This document shows positions 32,208-41,805 of a stretch of DNA of 64,000 bases, one piece after another (within the stretch, counting starts at the first letter, position 1; the number at the start of each line of letters is the position of its first letter). A program made the translations under genes and the position numbers. The DNA comes from Olsenella sp. An290 (GTDB lineage: Bacteria > Actinomycetota > Coriobacteriia > Coriobacteriales > Atopobiaceae), in assembly GCF_002159535.1 (NCBI RefSeq), contig NZ_NFIU01000003.1, positions 62,001 to 126,000 of the forward strand, in the 5' to 3' direction. The notes beneath the pieces were generated by a model. The model did no database searches and was not told the origin of the DNA. It saw only the letters and a list, made by a program, of their open reading frames with translations.

Positions 32208-34121
32208 ATGTCGGACGCCGATAACCCCGTGTCCACGCCCGAGACGGGTGCCCAGGCCCCCGAGTCCGAGGCTCCCGCCAAGCCCCGCCGCCGGCGGCGC
32301 ACCAAGGCCGAGATGGAGGCCGCCCGCGCCGCGGAGGCCGCCGCCAGCGCCGCGGCCGAGGAGGCGGGGGAGCTCGCACCCAAGCGCCGTCGCGGCCGCC
32401 CCCGCAAGTCCGAGGCCGCGCCCGACGCCGCCGTCCCGGCCGAGGCTACGGCCGCACCGACCGAGGTCGCGCCCGCTCCCTCCGCCGAGCCCGCGGCGGC
32501 CCCTTCCGCCGAGCCCGTGCCCAAGCGTCGCCGGGGCCGCCCCCGCAAGTCCGAGCTCGCCGCCCGTGAGGTCGACCCGATGACGGCCCTCACCCAGCAG
32601 GCGACCTCCGCGAGCGCCGAGCCCACGCCGATGCCCGCCCAGACGCTCGCCGCCGCGGACCGTCCTGCGCCCGACGCCGCGCCGGCCGAGAAGGACGCGC
32701 CCCGCGCCGAGAAGGCCGGCGACGCGCACCCGGGCCGCAAGCACCGTCGCCCCGGCGACCACGCGGGCGCGCAGCCCGGCACCACGGCGCGCCGCCAGAA
32801 CGGCCAGGGCCGCCGCCGCAACCGCCGGCAGCAGGAGGTCGCCGAGCCCTCGCTCACCCGCGAGGAGCTCTCCCAGATGAAGGTCGCCGAGCTCCGCTCC
32901 AAGGCGGCCGAGCTCGAGATCGACTACGTCGGCGTTCGCAAGCCCGAGCTCGTCGAGGCGGTCTTCGAGGCCGCGGCGCGCGCGGAGGGCTTCCGTCCCG
33001 TCGAGGGCGTCCTCGAGATCGGCAACGAGGGCTATGGCTGGGTCCGCACCGGCAACTACATGGAGGGCGACTCCGACGCCTTTGTTCACCAGCAGCTCAT
33101 TCGCTCGCTCGGCCTGCGCCCCGGCGACCGCGTCGCCGGCACGGTGGGCCCCGGGCGCTCCAACAGCAAGTACCCCCCGCTCCAGGTGGTGACGAGCGTC
33201 AACGGGGGCGCCCCCGAGAACCTCAAGGCGCGTCCGCGCTTCCGCGACCTCACCCCCGTCTACCCCAACGAGCGCCTGGTCATGGAGCACGGCAAGGACT
33301 CCATCACCGGCCGCGCCATCGACCTGGTGTCGCCCATCGGCAAGGGCCAGCGCGGCCTCATCGTGTCCCCGCCCAAGGCCGGCAAGACCACGGTCCTCAA
33401 GAAGATCTGCCAGTCCATCGCCGCAAACAACCCCGAGGTGCACCTCTTCTGCCTGCTCGTGGACGAGCGCCCCGAGGAGGTCACGGACATGGAGCGCTCC
33501 ATCAGGGGCGAGGTCGTGGCCTCCACCTTTGACATGCCCGCCGAGAATCACACCCGCGTGTCCGAGCTCGTGATCGAGCGCGCCAAGCGCCTTGTTGAGC
33601 TGGGCGAGGACGTCGTCGTGGTTCTCGACTCGATCACGCGCCTTGCACGCGCCTACAACCTCGCGCAGCCGGCGAGCGGGCGCATCCTCTCCGGTGGCGT
33701 CGACTCCGCCGCGCTCTACCCGCCCAAGAAGTTCCTCGGCGCCGCGCGCAACATCGAGAACGGCGGTTCGCTCACGATCATCGCCTCCGCGCTCGTGGAC
33801 ACCGGCTCCAAGATGGACGAGGTCATCTTCGAGGAGTTCAAGGGCACCGGCAACATGGAGCTCAAGCTCGACCGCGACCTCGCCGACAAGCGCATCTTCC
33901 CGGCAATCGACCCGGTGGCGTCCGGCACGCGCAACGAGGACCTGCTCATCTCGCCGGAGTACCAGCCGCTCGTCTGGGGCATCCGCCGCATCCTCGCCAA
34001 CATGAACAACGTGGAGCGCGCCGCCAACGCCCTCGTGCGCGGCCTCAAGGAGACGGACTCCAACAGCGACTTCCTCGTGAAGAGCGCCCGAAAGGCGCAG
34101 CAGACCGGTTTCGTGGGCTAG
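32208..34121 (+). CDS. rho: Transcription termination factor Rho with AT-hook-like N-terminal extension
   Basis: Rho is a hexameric RNA-dependent ATPase that ends transcription. The 637-residue protein has the full core: Rho N-terminal helix region [18 protein letters not shown] (about 215), cold-shock RNA-binding domain, Walker [13 protein letters not shown] (about 387-398), Walker [16 protein letters not shown] and the Q-loop/R-loop segment [14 protein letters not shown]. An Ala/Pro/Arg-rich extension of about 210 residues precedes it, as in other actinobacterial Rho proteins, and contains two copies of [11 protein letters not shown] (59-69 and 106-116), each an AT-hook-like core. The gene has a roughly 200-base leader with TATAGT at 32035. 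RBS is weak (gagaggttgaca). Confidence 0.95.
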   Translation: MSDADNPVSTPETGAQAPESEAPAKPRRRRRTKAEMEAARAAEAAASAAAEEAGELAPKRRRGRPRKSEAAPDAAVPAEATAAPTEVAPAPSAEPAAAPSAEPVPKRRRGRPRKSELAAREVDPMTALTQQATSASAEPTPMPAQTLAAADRPAPDAAPAEKDAPRAEKAGDAHPGRKHRRPGDHAGAQPGTTARRQNGQGRRRNRRQQEVAEPSLTREELSQMKVAELRSKAAELEIDYVGVRKPELVEAVFEAAARAEGFRPVEGVLEIGNEGYGWVRTGNYMEGDSDAFVHQQLIRSLGLRPGDRVAGTVGPGRSNSKYPPLQVVTSVNGGAPENLKARPRFRDLTPVYPNERLVMEHGKDSITGRAIDLVSPIGKGQRGLIVSPPKAGKTTVLKKICQSIAANNPEVHLFCLLVDERPEEVTDMERSIRGEVVASTFDMPAENHTRVSELVIERAKRLVELGEDVVVVLDSITRLARAYNLAQPASGRILSGGVDSAALYPPKKFLGAARNIENGGSLTIIASALVDTGSKMDEVIFEEFKGTGNMELKLDRDLADKRIFPAIDPVASGTRNEDLLISPEYQPLVWGIRRILANMNNVERAANALVRGLKETDSNSDFLVKSARKAQQTGFVG

Positions 34122-34163
34122 GGTCGCTCCGTCCCTGTCCCCAACAGATCCTTCCGCCTTCTG

Positions 34164-34194
34164 GACCCCCGGGTGCCCCACGTGCCCGGGGGTC
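34164..34194 (+). terminator. Hairpin after rho
   Basis: A 10-bp perfect stem, gacccccggg pairing with cccgggggtc, lies 42 bases after the rho stop. On the + strand it is followed by tgaaaaaa instead of T residues, so it is not a classical intrinsic terminator in the rho direction; on the minus strand the T-run precedes the stem. It may stabilise the mRNA 3' end. Confidence 0.4.
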
Positions 34195-34226
34195 TGAAAA
34201 AATCGCTTGAGACCCGGGCTTCTCCC

Positions 34227-34256
34227 TTGCAAAGCGGTCGGGCGACTCGGTATAGT
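34227..34256 (+). promoter_or_regulatory. Promoter of the 390-residue exported-protein gene
   Basis: TTGCAA and TATAGT are 18 bases apart. Transcription would start near 34263 and give a leader of about 140 bases, in which I recognise no riboswitch. Confidence 0.6.
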
Positions 34257-34406
34257 CGATGCCATAGCATGCAATGTCATGAGTGTCGTCACGGTCACAC
34301 GAAGATGAAACGAAGCCCAAGCCGCTGACACCTCGCCCCAGGCCATGGGGCCCAAGCTAGGTTTGAAGTTCGTCTCGTCTTCCGTCTCTGGGAGGAGCGG
34401 GAGCGC

Positions 34407-35579
34407 ATGGAGAAGAGAAGGAACCCGGTCGTCGTTGCCGGGCTGACGGGCGCGGCGCTCGCCGCCGTGCCCCGGCCCGCACGCGCGCTGTCCCTTGAGG
34501 ACCTCGCCGGGCTTGTCGACCCCGTCTCCGCGCCCGGCATAGCGCTCGCGGCCGCCCTCGCGGGAGGAGCCCTTGTGATTGGCGGCGTCGCGTGCACCGT
34601 CGTCTCCCGGCGATTCGCGCGGGCCGAGGGTGCCCCGGAGGCCAAGGACCTTTCCGGCGAGCTCGAGCTCCCGCGCTTCGAGCACCCGATCGACGATACG
34701 CTGGGCGGCCGTCGGCACGCCTACGTCCCGCGCCACATGCGCGTCCTCACCCCCGAGGAGCTCGAGGCGCGCGGGGAGGAGCGCGAGGAGCCCCCTGCCG
34801 CGCATGTCGCGCGCACCTACGAGGACATCGCGTCCAACTACGCGAGCAAGGTCAGCTTCCGCGAGCGCATGACGCGCCGCGCCCAGGGCGTGGCCGCCAC
34901 GCTGAGGGAGCGCATGGGCGCCGGCATGATGGACGGCGTCCCCGTGATCTCGCGCGCGGACGGCACGGTGGGCGACGTCGGCACCAGCTGGTGGACGGCC
35001 GCCGTCGGGGCCGAGGCGATCTCTCCCACGAGCGGCTTTGCGCCCGAGGAGGAGTCCGACCTCGCCATCCCGTCCGACTTCACCCTCACGGGCCGCGAGC
35101 TCCTCGTGAGCGCGGCCGAGCGGCGCCGCGACGCCATCTCCGGGCGCGTCGCCTTTGTGGACGAGGGCGTCTACCCCGAGCGGCGCACGGTCGACGACCT
35201 TGCCGCCGAGGACGAGTGGGCGAGCGCGCTCAAGTCCATGGAGGAGAACCTCTTCACGATTCTCCCGCAGCGCGACCCCGTGGAGTTCTCCGACATCGCC
35301 GGCGGCATCGACACCCTCGACGAGCCGGACGGCCTCGAGCCGGACACGAACTTCATCCCGTTCAGGACGCCCGCCGGCCACCCCGAGGTCGTGGACGTGG
35401 CCTCCTACGTGGACTATCTCGTCGAGGACGAGTGCTCAAAGAACCCCTGCCCGGCCATACGCCGCGGAGGTCGGCGCTCGCTTCAGGTCCTTGACGGCGG
35501 CACCTCGGCGAGCACGGCGCTCTACGTGGGCAAGCACTTTGCCCCGAGCGGGGACGCCCGCGCACGGGCCGTCATCTAG
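34407..35579 (+). CDS. Membrane-associated protein of unknown function
   Basis: This 390-residue protein has a basic start (MEKRRNPVVVAGLTGAALAA), a first hydrophobic stretch ending AVPRPARALS that could be a signal peptide, and a second hydrophobic helix PGIALAAALAGGALVIGGVA at about 50-70. The remaining 320 residues are hydrophilic and acidic with no cysteines except two near the end (DECSKNPCPA). Short motifs such as YVPRHMRVLTPEELEARGEE and YEDIASNYASKVSFRERM stand out but I do not recognise the family. It is immediately followed by a VanZ-like gene with no gap, so the two are probably co-transcribed from the promoter at 34227. The start is the only ATG consistent with the leader. Confidence 0.7.
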   Translation: MEKRRNPVVVAGLTGAALAAVPRPARALSLEDLAGLVDPVSAPGIALAAALAGGALVIGGVACTVVSRRFARAEGAPEAKDLSGELELPRFEHPIDDTLGGRRHAYVPRHMRVLTPEELEARGEEREEPPAAHVARTYEDIASNYASKVSFRERMTRRAQGVAATLRERMGAGMMDGVPVISRADGTVGDVGTSWWTAAVGAEAISPTSGFAPEEESDLAIPSDFTLTGRELLVSAAERRRDAISGRVAFVDEGVYPERRTVDDLAAEDEWASALKSMEENLFTILPQRDPVEFSDIAGGIDTLDEPDGLEPDTNFIPFRTPAGHPEVVDVASYVDYLVEDECSKNPCPAIRRGGRRSLQVLDGGTSASTALYVGKHFAPSGDARARAVI

Positions 35580-36053
35580 ATGGCCCCATCCCCCTCACGC
35601 GACTCGGTGCGGCGGTCCTTTCGGTGGGCCGCCGCGCTCGTCGTGTGGATTGCCTTCGTCTGGGGCCACTCGCTTATCCAGGCCCCGCAGTCGTCCGCGG
35701 AGAGCGGGCTTGTGGTGAGCCTTCTGGCCCCTGCCTTCCGGGCCGTGGGAGTCACTGACGCAGACGCGATGTCGTTTCTCGTGCGCAAGTGCGCGCACTT
35801 CTCGGAGTACGCGGTCCTTGGTGTCCTGGCCCGTGGGTTCTTCTCGGCGCGCACGGCGGAGACGGGCCGGCCCGCGCTGCCCTCGGGCCTTGCCGTCGCT
35901 CTCGTGCCGGTGGTCGACGAGTGCCTCCAGCTCTTCGTCCCGGGACGCTCGGGTCAGCCGTCCGACGTTCTCATCGACCTCGCGGGGCTCCTGACGGGCG
36001 TCCTCGTCTCCCACGCGGCGGCGCGCCTCCTGCGCGCGCGGCGCGCGTCATGA
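35580..36053 (+). CDS. VanZ-like membrane protein
   Basis: The 157-residue protein has about four hydrophobic segments and the VanZ family motifs RKCAHFSEYAVLGVLARGF and DECLQLFVPGRSGQPSDVLI followed by DLAGLLTGVL. VanZ confers low-level teicoplanin resistance in enterococci, but most chromosomal homologues have unknown roles in the envelope. The ATG directly abuts the stop of the upstream gene, and the only candidate ribosome site is within that gene. No van resistance genes are present, so a glycopeptide role should not be assumed. Confidence 0.88.
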   Translation: MAPSPSRDSVRRSFRWAAALVVWIAFVWGHSLIQAPQSSAESGLVVSLLAPAFRAVGVTDADAMSFLVRKCAHFSEYAVLGVLARGFFSARTAETGRPALPSGLAVALVPVVDECLQLFVPGRSGQPSDVLIDLAGLLTGVLVSHAAARLLRARRAS

Positions 36054-36182
36054 CGCCTCGGGCCGGCTGACATCGTCACGTCTTCGTTAACAAATCCTCC
36101 ACATCGCCAAGGGTGCGGCGAGACGAGCGTAGGGTGGACTCACGCTTTTTCGCTTCACAGGGAGCGACGGGAGGAGTCAATC

Positions 36183-37376
36183 ATGTGTGAAAACGTTTCC
36201 AGGCGCCAGTTCCTGCAGGCCTCCGCTCTTGCGATGGCCGGGCTTGGCCTTGCGGGCTGCGGCAACGGCGGCACCGAGGGCGGCGACGCCACCGAGATCA
36301 AGGTGGGCATCCTCGGCCCGCACACCGGCGACAACTCGTCGTACGGCCTCGCCTGCAAGAACGGCGCGCAGCTCTACTTTGACCAGCTGAACGCCGACGG
36401 CGGCATCAACGGCAAGCAGGTCACGACCTTCGTCTACGACGACAAGGGCGACGCCACCGAGGCCGTCAACGCCTACAACAGCCTCGTCCAGAACGACGGC
36501 GTGACCGCCATCGTGGGCGCCGTCCTCACCGTCCCCTCGATCGCCGTGGCCAAGGCGTCCGTCGCCGACAACATGCCCTGCGTGACGCCGTCCGCCACCG
36601 CGGCCGACGTCGTGACCTTTGGCGACAACACCTTCCGCACCTGCGTGACCGACCCCGTCCAGGGCGTGGTCATGGCCGACTTCGCGGCGGAGCAGGGCTA
36701 CAAGAACGTCGCCACCCTCTACAAGACCGGAGACGACTACAACGAGGGCGTCAACGCCGCCTTCTGCGAGGAGGCCGAGGCCAAGGGCATCACCATCACC
36801 TCCCAGCAGTCCTACTCTGACGGTGACGTGGACTTCAACACCCAGCTCACCGCCATCATCGCCACCAACCCCGACGCCATCCTGCTGCCCAACTACTACC
36901 AGGAGGACGGCATGATCGTGACCCAGGCGCGCCAGCAGGGCTACGACAAGGTCTTCCTTGGGGTCGACGGCTGGTCGGGCATCTACGGCGGCCCCGAGAA
37001 CTACGCCGACGCCGCCGACCTCCACGACTGCTACTACTGCTGCGCCTTCTCCGTCTCCAACGAGACCGAGGTCTCCAAGGCCTTCACCGAGGACTACCAG
37101 GAGGCCTACGGCGAGGCGCCGACCAACTTCTGCGCGCTTGGCTACGATGCGGCCATGACCGTGGCCGCGGGCCTCACGGCCGCCGAGGAGGCCGGGCTCG
37201 AGGCGGGCTCCGAGGACTACAAGCAGGCCGTGATCGACGGCATCGCCTCGGCCACCGTCGAGGGCGTCACGGGCACCATCTCCTATGACGGCACCGGCGA
37301 CCCGGTCAAGTCCTCCCTTATCCTCACCTTCGCCGAGGACGGCTCCGAGAAGACCTTCGACATCATCGAGGCCTAG
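36183..37376 (+). CDS. livJ: Branched-chain amino acid ABC transporter, substrate-binding lipoprotein
   Basis: This is an extracytoplasmic receptor that delivers leucine, isoleucine, valine or a related amino acid to LivHM. The 397-residue precursor starts MCENVSRRQFLQASALAMAG and has a lipobox LAGC with the lipidated cysteine at residue 26. The SRRQFLQ motif resembles a twin-arginine (Tat) signal, so export of the folded protein is likely. The mature part shows KVGILGPHTGDNSSYG, NGAQLYFDQLNADGGINGK, and the conserved later segments of periplasmic-binding fold type I. GGGAGGAG precedes ATG. A terminator-like hairpin separates it from livHMGF, giving the receptor higher expression. The exact substrate is inferred. 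Confidence 0.94.
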   Translation: MCENVSRRQFLQASALAMAGLGLAGCGNGGTEGGDATEIKVGILGPHTGDNSSYGLACKNGAQLYFDQLNADGGINGKQVTTFVYDDKGDATEAVNAYNSLVQNDGVTAIVGAVLTVPSIAVAKASVADNMPCVTPSATAADVVTFGDNTFRTCVTDPVQGVVMADFAAEQGYKNVATLYKTGDDYNEGVNAAFCEEAEAKGITITSQQSYSDGDVDFNTQLTAIIATNPDAILLPNYYQEDGMIVTQARQQGYDKVFLGVDGWSGIYGGPENYADAADLHDCYYCCAFSVSNETEVSKAFTEDYQEAYGEAPTNFCALGYDAAMTVAAGLTAAEEAGLEAGSEDYKQAVIDGIASATVEGVTGTISYDGTGDPVKSSLILTFAEDGSEKTFDIIEA

Positions 37377-37401
37377 CCGTCGCACAGAGGGCCATCCTCC
37401 C

Positions 37402-37432
37402 GGGGCATCGGGCGCGCGCCCGATGCCCCTTT
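37402..37432 (+). terminator. Intra-operon terminator between livJ and livH
   Basis: A 12-bp perfect stem, ggggcatcgggc pairing with gcccgatgcccc, has a 4-base loop followed by TTT. Partial read-through would explain a high receptor to permease ratio. Confidence 0.8.
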
Positions 37433-37492
37433 CCGGTAGGGAGGCGAGAGGAGGTTCTTCTCGCCCTGATTCGCTGAGAGGAAGTGTCACCC

Positions 37493-38371
37493 GTGGACAT
37501 GTTCCTGTCGCAGATGCTCAACGGCCTGCAGCTGGGCAGCATCTACGCGCTCGTCGCACTGGGCTACACGATGGTGTACGGCATCATCTTGCTGCTCAAC
37601 TTTGCGCACGGCGACATCATCATGGTGGGCGCCTACGTCTCGTGGCTCGTCATGGCGCAGCTCGGGCTCAGCCCCGTGGTCGCGGTGCTGCTCTCGGTGG
37701 CGGCGTGTACGCTCGTGGGCGTGCTCATTGACAAGGTGGCCTACGCGCCGCTGAGAAACGCGCCCCGCCTGTCGATCCTCATCACGGCCATCGGCGTCTC
37801 GTACTTCCTTGAGAACGGCGCGCAGCTCGTCTTTGGCGCCGACGCCAAGCGCGTGCCCGCCTTCACGGACCTTCAGACCATCCAGCTGGGGGGCCTCTCG
37901 CTCTCCTTCCCGGCCGTGGCCACGGTCCTTGTGACCATCGTCGCCACGGTGGCGCTCACGCTCCTCGTGCAGAAGAGCAAGCTCGGCAAGGCCATGCGTG
38001 CCGTCTCCGAGGACATGGGCGCCGCGCGCCTTATGGGCATCAACGTCAACTCCACGATCTCCTTCACCTTTGCGGTGGGCTCGGCGCTCGCCGGCATCGG
38101 TGCCGTGCTCTACGCCATGGCCTACACGCAGGCGTCGCCCACGATGGGCATGATGCTGGGCACCAAGGCCTTCGTCGCCGCGGTCCTGGGCGGCATCGGG
38201 TCGATCCCGGGCGCCGTGGTGGGCGGCCTCATCGTCGGCTTTGCCGAGATGGTCGTGACGGCGCTTGGGCTCTCCGTCTGGAAGGACGCTGTGGTCTTCC
38301 TGCTGCTCATCATCGTCCTCGTGGTGCGGCCCACCGGCATCTTCGGCCGCACGATGAGCGAGAAGGTCTAG
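37493..38371 (+). CDS. livH: Branched-chain amino acid ABC transporter permease LivH
   Basis: The 292-residue integral membrane permease has about eight hydrophobic segments and the LivH signatures QLGSIYALVALGYTMVYGII, LLNFAHGDIIMVGAY and the cytoplasmic coupling loop KLGKAMRAVSEDMGAARLMG. It pairs with LivM to form the channel. The GTG start at VDMFLSQ is chosen since GAGAGGAAG lies upstream at suitable distance; a GTG three codons earlier overlaps that site. It is first of livH-livM-livG-livF, which are spaced by a few bases or overlap. Confidence 0.95.
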   Translation: MDMFLSQMLNGLQLGSIYALVALGYTMVYGIILLLNFAHGDIIMVGAYVSWLVMAQLGLSPVVAVLLSVAACTLVGVLIDKVAYAPLRNAPRLSILITAIGVSYFLENGAQLVFGADAKRVPAFTDLQTIQLGGLSLSFPAVATVLVTIVATVALTLLVQKSKLGKAMRAVSEDMGAARLMGINVNSTISFTFAVGSALAGIGAVLYAMAYTQASPTMGMMLGTKAFVAAVLGGIGSIPGAVVGGLIVGFAEMVVTALGLSVWKDAVVFLLLIIVLVVRPTGIFGRTMSEKV

Positions 38372-38397
38372 GGGGTGCGAGCATGGAGGAGGAACTC

Positions 38398-39529
38398 ATG
38401 ACCGAGAAGCGCCCCATCATCTCTGCGGGCGGCCGCGGCCAGGGCGCCCCGGACGCGCGCCGCACGCTGCCCATGCCCGTGCGCTATGCGATCAACGCCG
38501 TCCTGGTGCTCGTCATCCTTGTGGTGGGCGAGCTCATGATCGACGGCGGCGCCATCACGCGCTATCAGTCCACGGTGCTCGAGCAGGTGGGCATCTACAT
38601 CATCCTGGCCGTGTCGCTCAACATTGCGACCGGCTACCTGGGCCAGCTGCCGCTGGGGCACGCGGGCTTCATGTCCGTGGGCGCCTATGGCTGCTCGATC
38701 TTTGTCATCCACATGAGCGAGGCACTCGGCGTGGGGGCGCGCGACTTCGTTACGGGCACCCCGGTGACGGCCGCGCTCGTGCTGGGCGGTCTTATCGTGG
38801 GAGGCATCTGCGCCGCGGTTGCGGGCCTCATCATCGGCATCCCGGCCCTTCGCCTCAAGGGCGACTACCTTGCCATCATCACGCTCGCCTTCGCCGAGAT
38901 CATCCGCGTGGTGATGCTCAACATCGACGGCGTCCTCGGCATCGAGCTCACGGGCGGCGCGGCCGGCCTCACGGGCATCCCGAGCTACTCGAGCTTCCTG
39001 CTCGTCTTTGGGTGCGTGGCGCTCGTGTGCTTCCTCACGCACACCATGATGAAGTCGCGCCACGGCCGCGCGATCCTGGCCATCCGCGACAACGAGATCG
39101 CGGCCGAGGCAACGGGCGTCAACACCACCTACTACAAGACGCTCGCCTTTGTGGTCTCGGCGTTCTTCGCGGGCGTGGCGGGCGGCCTCTACGCGGGCTG
39201 CATCGGCGTGCTCCAGCCGGCCTACTTCGGTTTCATGAAGTCGATCGAGATCCTGGTCATGGTGGTTCTGGGCGGCATGGGCTCCATGCTGGGATCTGCG
39301 CTCTCCGCCACGGTCCTCACGATCCTGCCCGAGGCGCTGCGCGCGTTCTCCGAGTACCGCATGATCGCCTACGCCGTGGTGCTCATCCTCGTGATGATCT
39401 TCCGCCCGCAGGGGCTTCTCGGCTCCTACGACTTCTCGCTCTCCCGCGTGATCGAGCGCGTCATGAACCGCGACTTCCCGTGGACGCGCCGAGCCGCGCG
39501 TGCGGACGCCGGAAAGGAGGTGGGCGACG

Positions 39530-39540
<11 letters not shown>
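38398..39540 (+). CDS. livM: Branched-chain amino acid ABC transporter permease LivM
   Basis: This is the second membrane permease of the complex, about 380 residues with eight to ten hydrophobic segments. It shows ATGYLGQLPLGHAGFMSVGA, LRLKGDYLAIITLAFAEIIR and the coupling-loop sequence RHGRAILAIRDNEIAAEATG typical of LivM. GGAGGAGGAACTC gives an ideal ribosome site for MTEKRP; an ATG five codons earlier is also possible. Its end overlaps livG by 11 bases. Confidence 0.95.
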
Positions 39541-40381
<841 letters not shown>

Positions 40382-41092
40382 ATGGCGTCTCTGCTTTCCG
40401 TACGTGACCTGCACGTCTCCTACGGGGCCATCAAGGCCGTGCGCGGCGTCTCCTTTGACATCAACGAGGGCGAGATCGTGACCCTCATCGGCGCCAACGG
40501 CGCCGGCAAGTCCACCACGCTCAACACCGTGGCGGGCCTCATCAGGCCCGACTCCGGCTCCGTCGAGTTTGGCGGCGACTCGCTCGTGGGCGTGCCCGCG
40601 CACAAGGTCCTGAAGCGCGGGCTTGCCCTCTGCCCCGAGGGGCGGCGCGTCTTCACGCAGATGAGCGTGGCGGAGAACCTCGAGATGGGCGGCTACACGC
40701 GCACCGACGCGGAGAACCGCGAGACCCTCGAGATGATCTTCGAGCACTTCCCGCGCCTGAAGGAGCGCCGCGGGCAGGTGGCGGGCACGCTCTCCGGCGG
40801 CGAGCAGCAGATGCTGGCCATGGGGCGCGCCCTCATGAGCCGTCCGCGCCTGCTCATGCTCGACGAGCCGTCGATGGGCCTCGCGCCGATCCTGGTGCAG
40901 GAGATCTTTGACATCGTCAAGCAGCTGAACGAGGCCGGGACCACGATTTTGCTCGTGGAGCAGAACGCCAACATGGCGCTTTCCGTGGCCGACCGCGCCT
41001 ATGTGCTCGAGATCGGCACGATCAAGAAGACCGGCACCGGCGCCGAGCTCCTCGTTGACGATGACGTGCGGAAGGCCTACCTCGGCGGGTAG
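40382..41092 (+). CDS. livF: Branched-chain amino acid ABC transporter ATP-binding protein LivF
   Basis: The 236-residue second ATPase has Walker A GANGAGKSTTLNTV, signature LSGGEQQMLAMGRALM and Walker B LLMLDEPSMGLAPI, with the LivF-type CPEGRRVFTQMSVAENLEMG. The ATG follows the livG stop with no gap, and GGAGGTGAG lies at the end of livG. It completes the five-component Liv transporter, which complements the ilv biosynthetic genes 20 kb upstream. A GC-rich hairpin follows. Confidence 0.96.
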   Translation: MASLLSVRDLHVSYGAIKAVRGVSFDINEGEIVTLIGANGAGKSTTLNTVAGLIRPDSGSVEFGGDSLVGVPAHKVLKRGLALCPEGRRVFTQMSVAENLEMGGYTRTDAENRETLEMIFEHFPRLKERRGQVAGTLSGGEQQMLAMGRALMSRPRLLMLDEPSMGLAPILVQEIFDIVKQLNEAGTTILLVEQNANMALSVADRAYVLEIGTIKKTGTGAELLVDDDVRKAYLGG

Positions 41093-41118
41093 CGCCCCTG
41101 CGCACGTCACCTCGCCGC

Positions 41119-41150
41119 GGCGGCGGGCCCCTCCTCCCGGGCCCGCCGCC
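41119..41150 (+). terminator. Hairpin after livF
   Basis: A 12-bp perfect stem, ggcggcgggccc pairing with gggcccgccgcc, is followed only by GTTACGTTT, so termination may be weak. Confidence 0.6.
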
Positions 41151-41323
41151 GTTACGTTTGGCGCGGGGTGGGGGCCGGCCTTGCGCGCGGGCGCTCCTGC
41201 CGCGCCCGGCCGCCCGGGCCGCGGCGCGCGTTCTTCTCGCCTTGGTCGCTTATGACGGCGCCGCAACGTCTCCTGTTGCGGTGCCGCCGCCGCGGCGTTT
41301 CCCGTTGTGGCGCCTCCTGTTGC

Positions 41324-41384
41324 GGTATTGGGTAGGCATTTTGATATGACGCTGAGTCTTGATAAAAGTCCCTACCCAATTTCG
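41324..41384. repeat. Dispersed repeat family B, full hairpin copy 1
   Basis: tattgggtaggcattttgat is followed by a partly complementary gataaaagtccctacccaat. The same TTGGGT(A/G)G..TTGAT unit recurs at 41457, 43024 and 43111. The stretch 41151-41323 shows no gene. Confidence 0.6.
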
Positions 41385-41456
41385 AGCAGATTCCGGCCGC
41401 TCGCGACGCTTCTGGTGCGGTTCTGTGTGCCTGGCGGCATTGTAGGGCGGGCAGTC

Positions 41457-41480
41457 ATCAAACCTACCACCCAATATCGT
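41457..41480 (-). repeat. Dispersed repeat family B, half copy
   Basis: catcaaacctaccacccaat is the reverse complement of the family B unit. From 41481 to 41805 I find no gene; a partly open frame there has no conserved features. Confidence 0.55.
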
Positions 41481-41805
41481 GATCGAGGGCCCCGTTTTGA
41501 CGATGCTCGCCGCACGGGGGAGTGCAACCACACAAAACCGTCCATGCTGTGAGGCACTCTGAGTCGATGCGGCTGCGCGTGAGGTCCTGCCTGCAAGGAC
41601 CCCCTTGAGCACGGCTCCAGCCGCCCAGGCGCAACAGATGACCTCCAAGTAAATCAAACATAAAACGACAGCCATCTGTAAGAGCACGGTCACATCTCAA
41701 AAAGCAAGCGTCTGACTAGCATGAATCTTGCAGATGGCCCCGTCTGCACCATCTTGAGAAAGCGCCTATGATGTGCCGACCGAGAGGGCCGTCGCGGGAG
41801 GTTCC

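Noticed and set aside
34164-34194. The hairpin after rho as a classical intrinsic terminator
   Set aside because: On the rho strand it is followed by A residues; kept only as a hairpin with low confidence.
32139-35381. A 1080-codon minus-strand frame across rho
   Set aside because: It is antisense to rho and low in sequence complexity; rho is certain.
35580-36053. VanZ-like protein as a sign of glycopeptide resistance
   Set aside because: No van operon genes are nearby, and VanZ-family proteins are widespread in susceptible bacteria.
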